NCBI RefSeq assembly: GCF_001618685.1
Contig: NZ_CP014342.1
Span: forward strand, 1,922,001 to 1,986,000
Reading direction: 5' to 3'
DNA length: 64,000 nt
Source of the DNA: Geobacillus subterraneus
GTDB lineage: Bacteria; Bacillota; Bacilli; Bacillales; Anoxybacillaceae
Position 1 is the stretch's first letter, and each line of letters begins with the position of its first letter. This document shows positions 46,694-56,591 of the stretch, piece after piece. A program made the translations under genes and the position numbers. The notes under the pieces were generated by a model. It made no database searches. It was not told the origin of the DNA and worked only from the letters and a program-made list of their open reading frames with translations.

Positions 46694-46769
46694 ATGTTGA
46701 CGGTACAACAAGCTGTATTTACAGTTGAAAGCTTAATCAGCAAAGTCCAACAACAAAAGCAGCTCATTA
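46694..46769 (+). pseudogene. 5' end of an unknown gene cut by an IS1634-type element
   Basis: ATG 46694 has a strong AAGGAGGTGAA upstream and reads MLTVQQAVFTVESLISKVQQ before hitting the IS end at 46770; the frame ends at 46831 inside the element. It starts divergently from the operon. A short hairpin TATTCAGC/GCTGAATA (46608-46639) lies before it. Probably another transposase; not identified. Confidence 0.5.
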
Positions 46770-48656
46770 CTCACATTTCGCACCCTAACAAGGTCAAAAC
46801 AAAGGATTTTTTATTTAGTTTTTCAGAATAACTTTTTGACCAACACGACGAGCGATGGCTATCCTTTTTTTACCATCGCTGGTCGTTCCGTATGACGTTA
46901 CACGTAAATGCTCTCATCCAGCCCCAACCCCTGCAGAATCCTTCGTTGTTCAGGGGTGAGGGAGCGATCCAGTGAGCGTTGGATGCGTCCATCCGGCAGC
47001 TCCAGGAGGACGACGTTCACATATTGAAACAGCTGGAAAATCGCCTGCCCCGTCGGTCGGGTCAGCTTGCGGCCTCCGGCGCCCTTTAATGGGTGTTCGG
47101 GTGTGATGAACTGGCGCACCCGGCGCTGAAAGACGCGGTAAATGGCCAAGGCCAAGAGAAACAAATAGCCCAATACCGCAACTCGTTCTGGCTTTTTGAC
47201 ATAGATCTCATCCGTGAAAAAAGGGTCTTTCAAAAAAGCGAAGTTCATTTCCACCGAGATCTGCCCTTTATATAGCTTCAAGATCTCTTGGGCATCCATT
47301 TGTTGGCCCTTCCATTCCTCCGGAACGGTCGTGACGAGGACAAACCGGGACGCTTTCCGTCTTGCCTGTTCCCACGCGTTTTGGTCGAATTCGACGTCAA
47401 GGCGCAAGAGATACCGCGTCTCCATCTCGGGTTCCGCCCCTTTTTTCGGCCGTCCGCGCCGTTTTTTCGGGCGTACGATCTCTTCGACCGCGGCCTTGAC
47501 CTGATGAAACCGTGGGCGAAGGGACGTCTTGAGGGACGCCAAGGCTTGTTCAGCGTCTTCCCGGCACGAGAAAGGGTGGCGCTCCCAATGGGCTTGTTCC
47601 TCGCGAAGAAGCTCCGCTTCTTTGGTTCGTTCTTTTTCGAGCGTCTTTCCTTTTCGCTGGTCGAGCGCACTCGATTCGACGACGATCAGCCGAACGGGGT
47701 GGCCTTCATAGGTGGAGGATGTTTCCCATACCCGGTACGTGGCGCCGTTTCTCTCCGCCAGGGTAAAGGGGTCGCTCCACGGGATGTGGGCCGAATCGGC
47801 CTCCGCTAATGCCCGTTTCACGATCCGAAGCGACGAAGGGCCTCGGGTGATCAAAAAGGCGTTGGCCGCTTTGGTTTGCGCCAGAGTGTCTTTTGTCATC
47901 GCGGCGGAATCGGCCACGTAAATCCATTCGTCTTCCATCTTGGCTTGTTTGAGCTGTTCGTGGACACGGGACAGCACCTCCGGATTCCACGTTTTGTCAG
48001 GCAGGTTGCCGTCGTGCACATCGCCGTAAAACGGGATGCCGTCCTCGTTGCCGACCAGTCCGAAGCCGATCTGTTTTTGCCAACGATGATGGCGGTTATA
48101 GCCATGTGTGATCTGCAAAGCCTCTAATGAGGCCGATTCATACGCGCCGTAAACCGTCTTGTCCGTCGTATCGGCGTGAAAGGCTCGGAGGGAAAGGCCT
48201 TCTTTGCGATAAATGTGAATCAAGCAAGTGCTGATCACCTTGTGAATGTCGGCCTCATACAAGCGGTCGAGATGACGAGCCAAGGCATCGTCGTTCAACC
48301 AGGAAGGATGGAGACCGGGACGGATGAGTTTCTCACAATCGACCTCCTGAGCCCATCGTTCCACGTGAACGAGGGCTTGCCGGCCGTCAAACAGATTGTA
48401 GATGATGGCCTGAACGGCATCGCTGACTCGAGTCTGGCACTGTGGATCAACGGGAACGAGATGGTCAATCAATTGGGGCAGGCCCAGTTTCTTGAATAGG
48501 GCACTTATTATATTCAAATAATCATTACGATAGACCTTTTTGACTTGAACGTTCATGAGAGAAAAACTCCTTCACTTTCCTTGTGTGTCAAGGATTCATT
48601 CGACATCGGAACGAAAAAATCCTCCCGATTTTCGTTGGGAGGGTGCGAAATGTGAG
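46770..48656 (-). mobile_element. IS1634-family insertion sequence
   Basis: 1887 bp. The ends are inverted copies: CTCACATTTCGCACCCT at 46770-46786 and its complement at 48640-48656; GGATTTTTT follows on both sides internally. No target duplication is seen in the flanks (TCATTA against ATCCAC), which suggests rearrangement after insertion. Confidence 0.85.
46898..48556 (-). CDS. IS1634-family transposase
   Basis: 552 residues from ATG 48556. An N-terminal DUF4277-like region (VYRNDYLNIISALFKKLGLP) precedes the DDE core: RAFHADTTDKTVYG, WIYVADSAAMTKDTLAQ, and GQISVEMNFAFLKDPFF with the C-terminal Glu. A basic stretch RPKKRRGRPKKG lies between. The gene is full-length and undamaged. Confidence 0.93.
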   Translation of the reverse strand: MNVQVKKVYRNDYLNIISALFKKLGLPQLIDHLVPVDPQCQTRVSDAVQAIIYNLFDGRQALVHVERWAQEVDCEKLIRPGLHPSWLNDDALARHLDRLYEADIHKVISTCLIHIYRKEGLSLRAFHADTTDKTVYGAYESASLEALQITHGYNRHHRWQKQIGFGLVGNEDGIPFYGDVHDGNLPDKTWNPEVLSRVHEQLKQAKMEDEWIYVADSAAMTKDTLAQTKAANAFLITRGPSSLRIVKRALAEADSAHIPWSDPFTLAERNGATYRVWETSSTYEGHPVRLIVVESSALDQRKGKTLEKERTKEAELLREEQAHWERHPFSCREDAEQALASLKTSLRPRFHQVKAAVEEIVRPKKRRGRPKKGAEPEMETRYLLRLDVEFDQNAWEQARRKASRFVLVTTVPEEWKGQQMDAQEILKLYKGQISVEMNFAFLKDPFFTDEIYVKKPERVAVLGYLFLLALAIYRVFQRRVRQFITPEHPLKGAGGRKLTRPTGQAIFQLFQYVNVVLLELPDGRIQRSLDRSLTPEQRRILQGLGLDESIYV

Positions 48657-49387
48657 ATCCACGACGCCGCGTCGCCGTTGATGATCAAAAGGTCCCGGCA
48701 CGGATCATAGGCATATTCGTTCATCAGCCACTCTTCAAACCGTTCCCACACGTCTCCCGCCCCTTCATGGAGGTAGTGGCGCCGGTTCACGAGCTCAAGC
48801 TGCGAGCCGTTTCGTCTCCATCCCTCGTGAACCGCCAGGATTTTCTCTTCTTTCGCCCGTTTCCCTTTCCCCTGGCGGGAAATGAACAGCCCATCCGCCT
48901 CCACAAACAGCACTCGGCCGTGCCGTTGGGAAACAGGGCGGTGCAGCGAGACAGGGGCCTCCAGCACCAGTTGGCGAATCGCCTCGTGGCTTAGGACCGC
49001 ATACCCCACGATCGACTCCAACGTACGGGCTGCTTTGCGGTAGGAAGAGCACTCTACGGCCAACTCGACCGCCGTTTCCTCGAGGCAAGGGCTGATCGAC
49101 TGCGCTCCATCAAAGCCCAGTTCGGCATCCAGCAAGAAGGTATACGCCCCCGCCTGCCGATCATAGTAGTAGTTCCGTCGAAACGTCACTTCTCCAAACA
49201 GCGTTTGGATCGTGGTCGGCCGTTTGTCTTTCAGCTGATACCGGCGCTTGTCCCGCGCTTCCGCCAGTTGTTGATCAATCTCCTCCAAAAGGGTCGCCAA
49301 CAAGACAGCGAACACCTTTTGAAGAGTTCTGACTAATTGTTCCTCCAGCTCTTTTAATAAAGGCCATTCTGTGGTAAGATGTTTCAT
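48657..49387 (-). pseudogene. ISLre2-family transposase, 3' end removed by the IS1634 element
   Basis: Starts at ATG 49387 (MKHLTTEWPLLKELEEQLV) with GGAGGGAGAGAG upstream and runs about 243 residues to INGDAASWI. There the sequence enters the IS1634 end and stops 20 residues later. Family features are FGEVTFRRNYYYDRQ, SYRKAARTLESIVGYAVLSH and VLFVEADGLFISRQGKGKR. Full-length members have about 450-480 residues, so the catalytic C-terminus is gone. Confidence 0.9.
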
Positions 49388-49497
49388 GGACTCTCTCCCT
49401 CCTGTTTTCGGTTGATGTTGACAATCACCATCATAGCAGGGAGAGAGTCCTTTTTGCATGACATTTGCTTTTTTCTACCGCGCTTCGCTTGGTGGCC

Positions 49498-49541
49498 CCG
49501 ACGAGCGTCGCGAACAAAAGTTCGCAACCCTCGTCGGGGAT
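49498..49541. repeat. GC-rich 44-nt hairpin
   Basis: CCCCGACGAG/CTCGTCGGGG (49498-49507, 49532-49541) with inner CGCGAAC/GTTCGC and an AAAA loop. It lies between the ISLre2 end and a TnpB-type hairpin. It may be a left end of the same lost element. Confidence 0.6.
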
Positions 49542-49574
49542 CATTTCGGAATGTCACCCACAAATATTTTACTC

Positions 49575-49619
49575 ACACCACTTACTCCCTTTGGTCGTTG
49601 AAGTGGGGGTCTCCTCGCC
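49575..49619 (+). repeat. Solo TnpB-type right-end hairpin, copy C
   Basis: CCACTT (49578-49583) and AAGTGG (49601-49606), followed by GGGTCTCCTCGCC. The same tail, TTCTCCTCGC, follows the hairpin at 57956-57986 (copy D), so the two are probably ends of one element family. Confidence 0.5.
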
Positions 49620-49724
49620 AAAGACGATGAAATACATTCGCCATGACAGGATCTTTCCGCCATTTCCGCAAACGCTCGATCGGGGTGAGCTGCGGCGAAT
49701 ATGGCGGGAGATAAAGAAAAAACC
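49612..49724 (-). pseudogene. IS630-family transposase C-terminal remnant
   Basis: On the minus strand the frame reads FFLYLPPYSPQLTPIERLRK then DPVMANVFHR. LPPYSPxLxPIE is the third catalytic block of IS630/Tc1-type transposases. Only about 37 residues remain, adjoining the tRNA terminator. Confidence 0.75.
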
Positions 49725-49740
49725 CCCGCATCGCAAGGGT
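49711..49740 (-). terminator. Terminator of tRNA-Arg
   Basis: On the minus strand ACCCTTGC (49733-49740) pairs with GCGGGGGT (49722-49729), loop GAT, then TTTTTTC. It begins ten bases past the tRNA 3' end. Confidence 0.75.
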
Positions 49741-49749
49741 TTTCACTAA

Positions 49750-49822
49750 CGGCCCCGAGAGGATTCGAACCTCCGACGCACGGTTTAGGAAACCGACGCT
49801 CTATCCACTGAGCTACGGGGCC
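49750..49822 (-). tRNA. tRNA-Arg (anticodon CCT)
   Basis: 73 nt read on the minus strand. The acceptor GGCCCCG pairs with CGGGGCC, followed by discriminator G. The D arm GCTC..GAGC, anticodon stem around loop TTCCTAA (anticodon CCT, reading AGG) and T arm with GGTTCGAATCC are all canonical. CCA is not encoded. It forms the edge of the IS-rich island, on the side of its own 3' end, where integrative elements usually insert. Confidence 0.97.
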
Positions 49823-50573
49823 ATGATAAGAATGTACACCTAAGCGCTGGGACGGCTAGGGGAGAGACTCCATCCCCTCGAGACGTCGAGAATTCCGATT
49901 GTTTGATCCGTTCCTGGTTTTTTGAGGAAAAACATCGAAACGAGACCGCTCCTTGCCTTTGGCGCTGTGCAACCGATCAAACGCGCGGCCAGTTTGAGAA
50001 TATGTTCATTGTTTGGTTGCCAGTGAACTGGGGGCAGGCTCTAGTCATGTTTGTTGATGCATACCGTTTATGGCGTGTCAGACGGGTATATTATAACTGA
50101 TTTTTTGCTGTTTTAAAAGGTTAAATGGACAAGGAAAAGTTTTGCAAGTGCATAGAATGGCAAAGGATGCTTATGCTACACTAAGGGTAAGGGGATTGGC
50201 AAGGGAAGCGGCCCATACACCGTTTTTCGTCGAATCGTCTAGAAAGGCCGACGAGGAATGAAAAAGGCGGCTCATCCCCATTATTTTTTTCAATTAGGGA
50301 AGCCTTGTCAGATCTGTCCCCCTTTCTGATGAACTGCCACCGGTTCAAGCAAAAAACAAATTTTTCACCAGCTCTCTAGGAGGTTGGTGATTTACTTGCG
50401 CAACCGCTTCTGGAAATCGGTTCTCAAGTAGAAAAAACTTGTTGCATCAGCCTCTATGTTCGCGCGTTCAATCATCGATCAAGTCAAACAGTGGTTTTTC
50501 ACCAACCTTCTAGAGGCGGCATCAGGCTGCAAAGTGTTGATCCGTCAATATGACTCAAGGGAGGAATGGAACG
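49823..50573. other. Gene-poor stretch upstream of tRNA-Arg and the dioxygenase gene
   Basis: No convincing coding sequence; a 65-codon frame at 49903 has no RBS and no recognisable content. It holds the second copy of the MITE-like repeat (50376-50513) and an AT-rich TATAAT on the minus strand at about 50090-50095 that could be the tRNA promoter. Confidence 0.5.
50376..50513. repeat. MITE-like dispersed repeat, copy 2
   Basis: 138 bp, homologous to 28074-28210. Its ends, CTAGGAGGTTGGTGA and TCACCAACCTTCTAG, are near-perfect inverted repeats. It ends 60 bp before the dioxygenase start. Confidence 0.65.
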
Positions 50574-51341
50574 ATGAACCCCCCTGCCCTATTTCTCGCC
50601 CACGGTTCGCCGATATTGGCGATCGAAGACAATGCGTACACGGCGTTTTTGAAAAAGCTTGGGGAAGGAATTCGCCCGCAGGCGGTCGTCATCTTTACAG
50701 CGCATTGGATGACGCGCCAACCGACGGTTTCGGCGGTTGAGGGGACGTATGACATGATTTATGATTTTTCCGGGTTTCCGCGCGAGCTGTATGAAGTGGT
50801 GTATCCGGCGCGCGGGTCGGTCGAGTGGGCGGAGCGCGTGCGCGAGCGTCTCGCTGGTGTGGCGGAAGTGGCCGTTGATTCCACGCGCGGGCTGGATCAC
50901 GGTTCTTGGGTGTTGTTGCACCGCCTATTTCCCAACGCTGACATCCCGATTGTGCAAGCGTCGGTCGTGCCGTGGTGGACGCCGAAGCAATTATTCCAGC
51001 TTGGTGAGGCGCTGCGTCCATTGCGTGACGAAGGATTGATGGTCATCGGCAGCGGCGGGACGGTGCACAATTTGATGGCGCTCCGTTGGGAAGGGCATGC
51101 GGAGGCAGAAAGCTGGGCGGCCGCTTTTGATGACTGGCTGTTGCGCGAGTCAGCCGCCCGCAGTGAGGATGTATTCCATTATGAAGAAAAAGCACCTTAC
51201 GCCAAGCAGGCCGTACCGACCCCCGAACACCTCGCGCCGTATTGGATCGCTTACGGCGCAGGCGATCGCGGCGGGGCGCCGCGCGTGTTGTTCCGAGAAT
51301 ATCAATATGGAAGCTTAAGCCTCATGGCTGTGTCTTTTTAA
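50574..51341 (+). CDS. DODA/LigB-type extradiol ring-opening dioxygenase
   Basis: 255 residues from ATG 50574 (MNPPALFLAHGSP), with GGGAGG eight bases upstream; ATG 50550 is before the RBS. Metal ligands of the class III extradiol fold are seen as His in FLAHGSP, His in IFTAHWM, and the acid/base His in GLDHGSWVLL; GSGGTVHNL follows. YgiD-like enzymes open catechol rings such as L-DOPA using Fe or Zn. It is monocistronic with its own terminator. Substrate is unknown. Confidence 0.9.
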   Translation: MNPPALFLAHGSPILAIEDNAYTAFLKKLGEGIRPQAVVIFTAHWMTRQPTVSAVEGTYDMIYDFSGFPRELYEVVYPARGSVEWAERVRERLAGVAEVAVDSTRGLDHGSWVLLHRLFPNADIPIVQASVVPWWTPKQLFQLGEALRPLRDEGLMVIGSGGTVHNLMALRWEGHAEAESWAAAFDDWLLRESAARSEDVFHYEEKAPYAKQAVPTPEHLAPYWIAYGAGDRGGAPRVLFREYQYGSLSLMAVSF

Positions 51342-51344
51342 AAG

Positions 51345-51386
51345 GCCCGCCTCCGACGCCACCGCGTGGGGGCGGGCTGTTTCTTT
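51345..51386 (+). terminator. Terminator after the dioxygenase
   Basis: GCCCGCC (51345-51351) with GGCGGGC (51371-51377), followed by TGTTTCTTTG. Confidence 0.75.
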
Positions 51387-51403
51387 GAGACAAAGCAGCG
51401 TTC

Positions 51404-52570
51404 TCATTTGCCACAGCACTTTTTATACTTTTTCCCGCTGCCGCACGGACATGGGTCGTTACGGCCGATTTTTCGCTCTTTTCGGCGGTATGGGATGTTG
51501 GTCGGCCGCGGAGGTGTTTGCAGCACGGCTTGAAAATGGCGATACCGCTGCTCGGCAATGGCTCTCCACGTTTCCAGCTTCGGGTGATCGATCTCTAGAA
51601 TCGTATAATAGGCGTACGCGTTCTGTTCGACATCAATCATCCAAGAACGCCCTCGTTTTTCCGCTCTTTTTACATACTGCTCTACTTCTGGGAGCGCCTC
51701 TTTATCCAGCTGATGGCAAAGCGCCTCAAAGCAAAATGCTTGGAGGTCATCATCGCGCTGCTTGGAAAAGACTTCTCGCAATACACGCACGGCCTGTTTA
51801 GATTTGATGTTGGCGAGCACATGAATAGCGGACAGCGCCGTGTCTTCCTGAAACGCATATGGGCGCACCGCTTCGATCGTTTCTTCACGTTGGAACATCG
51901 ATAAGGTGGAAACGGCTTGATCAACAAGCACATCACCGTCTTGTTGTTCCAACAGTCGGGCGAGGCGGGGAATATATTCAGCGGCGCCGACGAGCGAGAC
52001 CGCATACACCGCCAAAATGCCGTCATACGAAAACCAAGGCTGTTGCTCGTTTTTCATCCATGTCAGACCGATATCTTCCTTCGTCATCCATCCGCGTTCA
52101 ACGAGAATGCGCACGGCTTGCTTGGCTACTAAAAACCAATCGTGATTGTGAAACTCTTCCTCGTGCAAATGCGAAAGCACTGAAAAATAGTGTTCCCATA
52201 CGTCATCTTCCGTTCCTTCTAAAGCAAGGCGGACAGCTCGCTGCCAAGACCGCGGGAAGTGAGGGAGCAGCTGTTCTCCGTATTTTTCGAGCTGGGCGGC
52301 TGGAAACGGGAAAAACCAACGGATGTACTTCGCTGCATCTTTCATGCTCAACAACTGCTCAAGCGCTCGGTCGGTCAACGGCTGTTTGGAGATGCCGTGC
52401 AAAATCATCCTCCGTGTTTCTTCGTTGTCCGCCGTTACAGCCTCATCCACCAAACGCTCCACAAGCGCGGCTGGAATATCCGGATACTCTTCGATTGCGT
52501 CAAACGCAAACTGGCGGAGGACAGGATGGTCGCTAAACAAATGCGGCTCGATTGTTTGAATAAAGGACAT
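51404..52570 (-). CDS. HEAT-repeat-like protein with C-terminal SEC-C zinc motif
   Basis: 388 residues from ATG 52570 ([15 protein letters not shown]), with GAAGGTGTG upstream; the open frame to 52711 has no RBS. The body is an all-helical repeat array ([60 protein letters not shown]) typical of HEAT-type scaffolds. The last 20 residues, [19 protein letters not shown], are the zinc-binding SEC-C motif also found at the end of SecA. The role is unknown. It stands alone. Confidence 0.88.
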   Translation of the reverse strand: MSFIQTIEPHLFSDHPVLRQFAFDAIEEYPDIPAALVERLVDEAVTADNEETRRMILHGISKQPLTDRALEQLLSMKDAAKYIRWFFPFPAAQLEKYGEQLLPHFPRSWQRAVRLALEGTEDDVWEHYFSVLSHLHEEEFHNHDWFLVAKQAVRILVERGWMTKEDIGLTWMKNEQQPWFSYDGILAVYAVSLVGAAEYIPRLARLLEQQDGDVLVDQAVSTLSMFQREETIEAVRPYAFQEDTALSAIHVLANIKSKQAVRVLREVFSKQRDDDLQAFCFEALCHQLDKEALPEVEQYVKRAEKRGRSWMIDVEQNAYAYYTILEIDHPKLETWRAIAEQRYRHFQAVLQTPPRPTNIPYRRKERKIGRNDPCPCGSGKKYKKCCGK

Positions 52571-52845
52571 GATCACACCTTCTTTTTTTCTGAAATTTCC
52601 CCCCGTCGCTGACAGAATATCGACATTCAACCTCCTCGCGACGGGTTTGCGGGTTCTTCCTTCATACATGGAACACAAGCAGCGGCCGATGCGATGGAAA
52701 TGGGCAGCCAAAGGAGCTCTTGGTCATTTCAAACATCACAGCATCTCCTCCTCTATCATAGACAAAATCCGCTTGATTTGAAACCGTTTTTCCTTCTCGC
52801 AAACTCGCTTGTTTGATATGCTAGAAATGGAAGGAGGTGAAGAGG

Positions 52846-53199
52846 GTGGAAGAAAAAACGATATTGGCGCAAATTTTGCAAGTGCTTGATTTGTACGCGT
52901 CCGATATGCGCAAGCAGTTCGAAGCGCTCCATGAGAAATTCGACTCGCTCCAACGCCAAGTCCAAGCGTTGAATGAAAAAACGGATGAAATGGACAAGCG
53001 CATTGAGGAGATGGACGGACGGTTTGAGCGGCAGATTGCCCAGTTGGAGCGCACCGTGAACGAACGGTTCGAACGGCTCGAAGCGAAACTCGGCCACATC
53101 CGCGTCGAACCAGTTGAAACACAAGAAACAGTCGACTTCCACTCCGTCAAAATCGCCCAGCATGATCGAAAAATCCGCCATTTGCTTCACGCTCGATAA
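52846..53199 (+). CDS. Small coiled-coil protein
   Basis: 117 residues from GTG 52846, eight bases after AAGGAGG; GTG 52837 is part of that RBS. The sequence is a nearly continuous coiled coil (FEALHEKFDSLQRQVQALNE, MDKRIEEMDGRFERQIAQLE). No membrane segment. It resembles the non-repeat parts of the protein at 26097-26951. Function unknown. Confidence 0.8.
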   Translation: MEEKTILAQILQVLDLYASDMRKQFEALHEKFDSLQRQVQALNEKTDEMDKRIEEMDGRFERQIAQLERTVNERFERLEAKLGHIRVEPVETQETVDFHSVKIAQHDRKIRHLLHAR

Positions 53200-53252
53200 A
53201 TCCTCCACCGCCATCATGCCCCCGCCCTCCCATCAAGGCGGGAGCGTTCGCA

Positions 53253-54164
53253 TCAAGAAAGCTCTCGGGCAAGGTCGGCCGCCAAGGCGGCGTTGTTTTT
53301 CACTAAGGCGATGTTCGCTTTTAAACTTTTCCCTTCAGTTAATGTTTTCACCCGGTCAAGCAAAAACGGGGTGACCGCTTTGCCGGTGATGCGCTTTTCT
53401 TCCGCTTCCTTGAGCGCTTGTTCGATGATGGCCGTGATGTACGATTCCTCGAGCTCGTCCTCTGGTGGAACTGGATTGGCGACGACGATGCCGCCGTCTA
53501 AGCCGAGCGCCCATTTGGTTTCAATGAACGTGGCGATCTCTTTGGCGCTATCTAAGCGATAATCGACGGGAAACGGGCTTGTCCGCGAGTAAAACGCCGG
53601 CAGGACGTCCGTCTGATAGCCGAGAACCGGAACGCCGTGCGTCTCGAGGTACTCGAGCGTCAACCCTAAATCCAAAATTGATTTCGCCCCGGCGCAGACG
53701 ACCGCGACGTTTGTCCGCGCCAACTCTTGCAAGTCAGCCGAGATGTCCATCGTCCGCTCGGCGCCGCGGTGCACCCCGCCGATGCCGCCGGTCGCAAACA
53801 CGCGAATCCCCGCCATCGCCGCACAAATCATCGTCCCCGCCACCGTGGTCGCCCCGTGTTTCTTTTTCGCGACGACATACGGCAAGTCGCGGCGGCTCAC
53901 TTTTTCAATGTCGCGGCTTGTGCCTAAAAACTCAAGCTCGTCATCCGTTAGCCCGATTTTGATTTTTCCATCGATGATCGCGATCGTCGCCGGCACGGCG
54001 CCGCGGTCGCGGATCAGTTGTTCGACGTCTTTCGCCGTTTGCACGTTTTCCGGGTACGGCATGCCGTGGGAAATGATCGTTGATTCCAAAGCGACGATCG
54101 GCTTTTGTTCCGCTTTCGCCGCGGCCACTTCTTCAGAAAAAACAAGGATGTCGTTCATCATCAT
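53253..54164 (-). CDS. psuG: Pseudouridine-5'-phosphate glycosidase
   Basis: 303 residues. Three ATG codons in a row (54164, 54161, 54158) follow AAGGAGGAGA; any may be used. Family markers are [14 protein letters not shown] at about residues 26-39, [40 protein letters not shown] and [20 protein letters not shown]. It splits pseudouridine 5'-phosphate into uracil and ribose 5-phosphate. The start overlaps the psuK stop (ATGA), so the pathway's two enzymes are coupled. Confidence 0.96.
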   Translation of the reverse strand: MMMNDILVFSEEVAAAKAEQKPIVALESTIISHGMPYPENVQTAKDVEQLIRDRGAVPATIAIIDGKIKIGLTDDELEFLGTSRDIEKVSRRDLPYVVAKKKHGATTVAGTMICAAMAGIRVFATGGIGGVHRGAERTMDISADLQELARTNVAVVCAGAKSILDLGLTLEYLETHGVPVLGYQTDVLPAFYSRTSPFPVDYRLDSAKEIATFIETKWALGLDGGIVVANPVPPEDELEESYITAIIEQALKEAEEKRITGKAVTPFLLDRVKTLTEGKSLKANIALVKNNAALAADLARELS

Positions 54165-55096
54165 TCTCCTCCTTCGCGAAAATACTGTTCATGCGCTGCT
54201 CGCAACTGTTGTTCCGTCAGAGCGGGATGCACCGTTTCAGCCGTCTGCAGCGTCAATGCCGCGTTGCTCATCCCGAGGCGGCAGGCGTCTTTAACCGAAT
54301 GTCCATTCAGGACGCCGTACAAAAATCCGGCCGCAAACGCATCGCCTGCTCCGGTAGCGTCGATGACCTTGATGGCGGGAGCCGCGATCGTTCCCCTCTT
54401 CCCTTTCCTTGTCGCGTACACGACACCCTCGGCCCCACGCGTAATGACGATGGTTTCCACTCCGAAACGAAAAAGCGATTCGATCGCATCATCAAGGCGG
54501 CGTTTCCCCGCAAGCGCCATGGCTTCCGCCTGATTCGTGACGAGCCACATGACACCGGCGAGATCGGCCGGCAATCGCTTCACTTTAGGCACGGACACGG
54601 TCACGGCGCAAAGAGGGAGGCGTTCTTGGCGGCACTGCCCGATCACCCAGGAGATGACATCGGGCGGAAAATTCGTATCGAGCACGACAGCGGAAATCGG
54701 ACCGAGCTCCCGCCATCGCTGCTTCAGCCATTCGCTTCGTACGGCATCATAAATCGCCATATCGGCCAAGGCGAGCACCATCTCGCCATGCTCATCAAGC
54801 ACCGCTGTATACGCCCCGGTGTTCGCTTCGGGGATCCGCGTGACCAGCCTTGTGTCAACATATGGACTCGTGGCATCAATGAGCCATTGCCCGTCATGAT
54901 CGTCACCGACCACGCTGAGGAGGGCAACGTTTTGCCCGAGCCTCCCGAGATTTTCAGCGATGTTTCTCGCCACCCCGCCTGCGGTCTGCGCGCTCGCGAC
55001 AGGGTGGGACGTGCCGAGCTCAAGCGGCACAAGCAGCCGCGCTTTCCGATCGACATTCGCCCCGCCGATGCAGACGATGGAAGCTTTCGTTCGCAT
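54161..55096 (-). CDS. psuK: Pseudouridine kinase (PfkB family)
   Basis: 311 residues from ATG 55096 ([20 protein letters not shown]), nine bases after GAAAGG; ATG 55105 is an alternative. PfkB signatures: [18 protein letters not shown] near the N-terminus, and [16 protein letters not shown] with the catalytic Asp near residue 255. It phosphorylates pseudouridine for PsuG, which lies directly downstream with overlapping codons. Confidence 0.93.
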   Translation of the reverse strand: MRTKASIVCIGGANVDRKARLLVPLELGTSHPVASAQTAGGVARNIAENLGRLGQNVALLSVVGDDHDGQWLIDATSPYVDTRLVTRIPEANTGAYTAVLDEHGEMVLALADMAIYDAVRSEWLKQRWRELGPISAVVLDTNFPPDVISWVIGQCRQERLPLCAVTVSVPKVKRLPADLAGVMWLVTNQAEAMALAGKRRLDDAIESLFRFGVETIVITRGAEGVVYATRKGKRGTIAAPAIKVIDATGAGDAFAAGFLYGVLNGHSVKDACRLGMSNAALTLQTAETVHPALTEQQLRAAHEQYFREGGE

Positions 55097-55220
55097 GCCT
55101 TTCATCCTTTCTATCGCATCCATTCGAAACTGACGCGCCTTCTTCCAACCTTTACTATTGTATCATACAGCACCTGCAAATGAAAAACGCATCCCGCCTA
55201 TATAGCGGGATGCAAGATTG

Positions 55221-56441
55221 CTAGTTTTTATATGCGCAATACGGACGCAACTTGACACCAATCAAGCTGCCAAGGAAGGCAAACACAAACCAAATCCAGC
55301 CATGGACGCTGAAGGAAGCGATGCCGCTGAAGTACGCGCCGATGTTGCAGCCGAACGCCAACCGGGCGCCGTAACCCATCATCAATCCGCCGATGAGCGC
55401 GCCAATCGTCATGCGCGTCGGCCGCTTCCATTGCACCGGCTTCGCATAGCGGCCAGCAAACGCCGCGGCCAGTAAAGCACCGAACATTAAGCTAATGTCC
55501 ATGACCGTCGTTGTGTCATAATAAAGTGGATTGGCGAGCGCCTGCTGTTTCGCCTCGCCTTGCCAATAAGCCCATGCCGTCGGATCGGCGCCAAACAGCT
55601 GAACAAACTTCGCCCCCCACAGAGCAAACGCGGATGTGATCCCCCACGGCGAACCTTTGAACATGAGAACAAGCACGTTCATCAGCGCCAATAATAGCGC
55701 GCCGACCAGCAATGACCACGGACCTTTGTAAATGGTTTTCCATCCGTGGCGGCGTTCAAGCGGTATCGTCAACAGCTTGCCGTGGCGCCGCTTTTCCATC
55801 ACCGTCACGACGTAATAGACAACCGCTAGCAAAACAAGCTGCAATAGAAAGCCGCCCCACGCGCCGAACGAGGCAATAAGCGAAATCGGCTCAACGTGCG
55901 GCATACGCATCCAAACATCAAAATGCGTCGTTGCAATGACCGATCCGGCGATAAATCCGATCAAAGTAACGACGCCGTTCGCATCACCGCCACCGATATG
56001 ATACAGCGTCCCGGACGCGCAGCCGTCACCCAGCTGCATGCCGATCCCGAAAATAAAGGCGCCAATCATAACGGCAATGCCGACTTCATGCACATTCCCG
56101 GCCACGGAATGGCCGAATATCGATCCTTTCAGCAGCAACGGCAAAAACAATGCACTGGCCACCGCCATCATGATCATCTGCGCTCGAATGCCTTCTCCTT
56201 GGCGGTACAAAATGAATTTCCGCCAGGCCGAAGTAAAACCGAAATGGGCCTGGTAAAGCACAAAGCCGCCGAACGCTCCCAACAAATACAACAGCGCTTG
56301 TTGCCAGGACACACGGCTGTATAAGAACAATGCTCCACCGATTAACACGAAGCAGGAGACTGCAATGATCCATGCCGTCGGATTTTTCGGAGCGTTCGCC
56401 GCCTGTTTCGCGCGAACGTCTTGTTGTGCAGTCATTTCCAT
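55221..56441 (-). CDS. YeeE/YedE-family (TsuA-like) sulfur-compound transporter
   Basis: 406 residues from ATG 56441, with AAGGAGG nine bases upstream. About ten membrane spans in two repeats. Each repeat carries the conserved cysteine segment: GMQLGDGCASGTLYHIGGGD and GYGARLAFGCNIGAYFSGIA. The family imports thiosulfate or moves other reduced sulfur compounds through cysteine relays. No rhodanese or TusA gene is next to it here. Selenium-related members exist, so substrate is open. Confidence 0.9.
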   Translation of the reverse strand: MEMTAQQDVRAKQAANAPKNPTAWIIAVSCFVLIGGALFLYSRVSWQQALLYLLGAFGGFVLYQAHFGFTSAWRKFILYRQGEGIRAQMIMMAVASALFLPLLLKGSIFGHSVAGNVHEVGIAVMIGAFIFGIGMQLGDGCASGTLYHIGGGDANGVVTLIGFIAGSVIATTHFDVWMRMPHVEPISLIASFGAWGGFLLQLVLLAVVYYVVTVMEKRRHGKLLTIPLERRHGWKTIYKGPWSLLVGALLLALMNVLVLMFKGSPWGITSAFALWGAKFVQLFGADPTAWAYWQGEAKQQALANPLYYDTTTVMDISLMFGALLAAAFAGRYAKPVQWKRPTRMTIGALIGGLMMGYGARLAFGCNIGAYFSGIASFSVHGWIWFVFAFLGSLIGVKLRPYCAYKN

Positions 56442-56591
56442 GGTGCACTTCCTCCTTTGCTGTTTGTTCATTAGCTTACTTTATAATACTATAAAATAGA
56501 TTGTTTTTCTATGAATTAAATCAGAAAGTTTCAATGTTGCCACTGATCGGGTATAATGCAAACGAATCGTTTCAATAAGGAGGAGATCGGC

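Noticed and set aside
49750-49772. tRNA-Arg 3' end as an attachment site for the island
   Set aside because: No direct copy of the tRNA 3' end was seen near the other island edge (37300-37560), so site-specific integration is not supported.
49903-50100. 65-codon plus-strand frame upstream of the dioxygenase
   Set aside because: No RBS and no family features.
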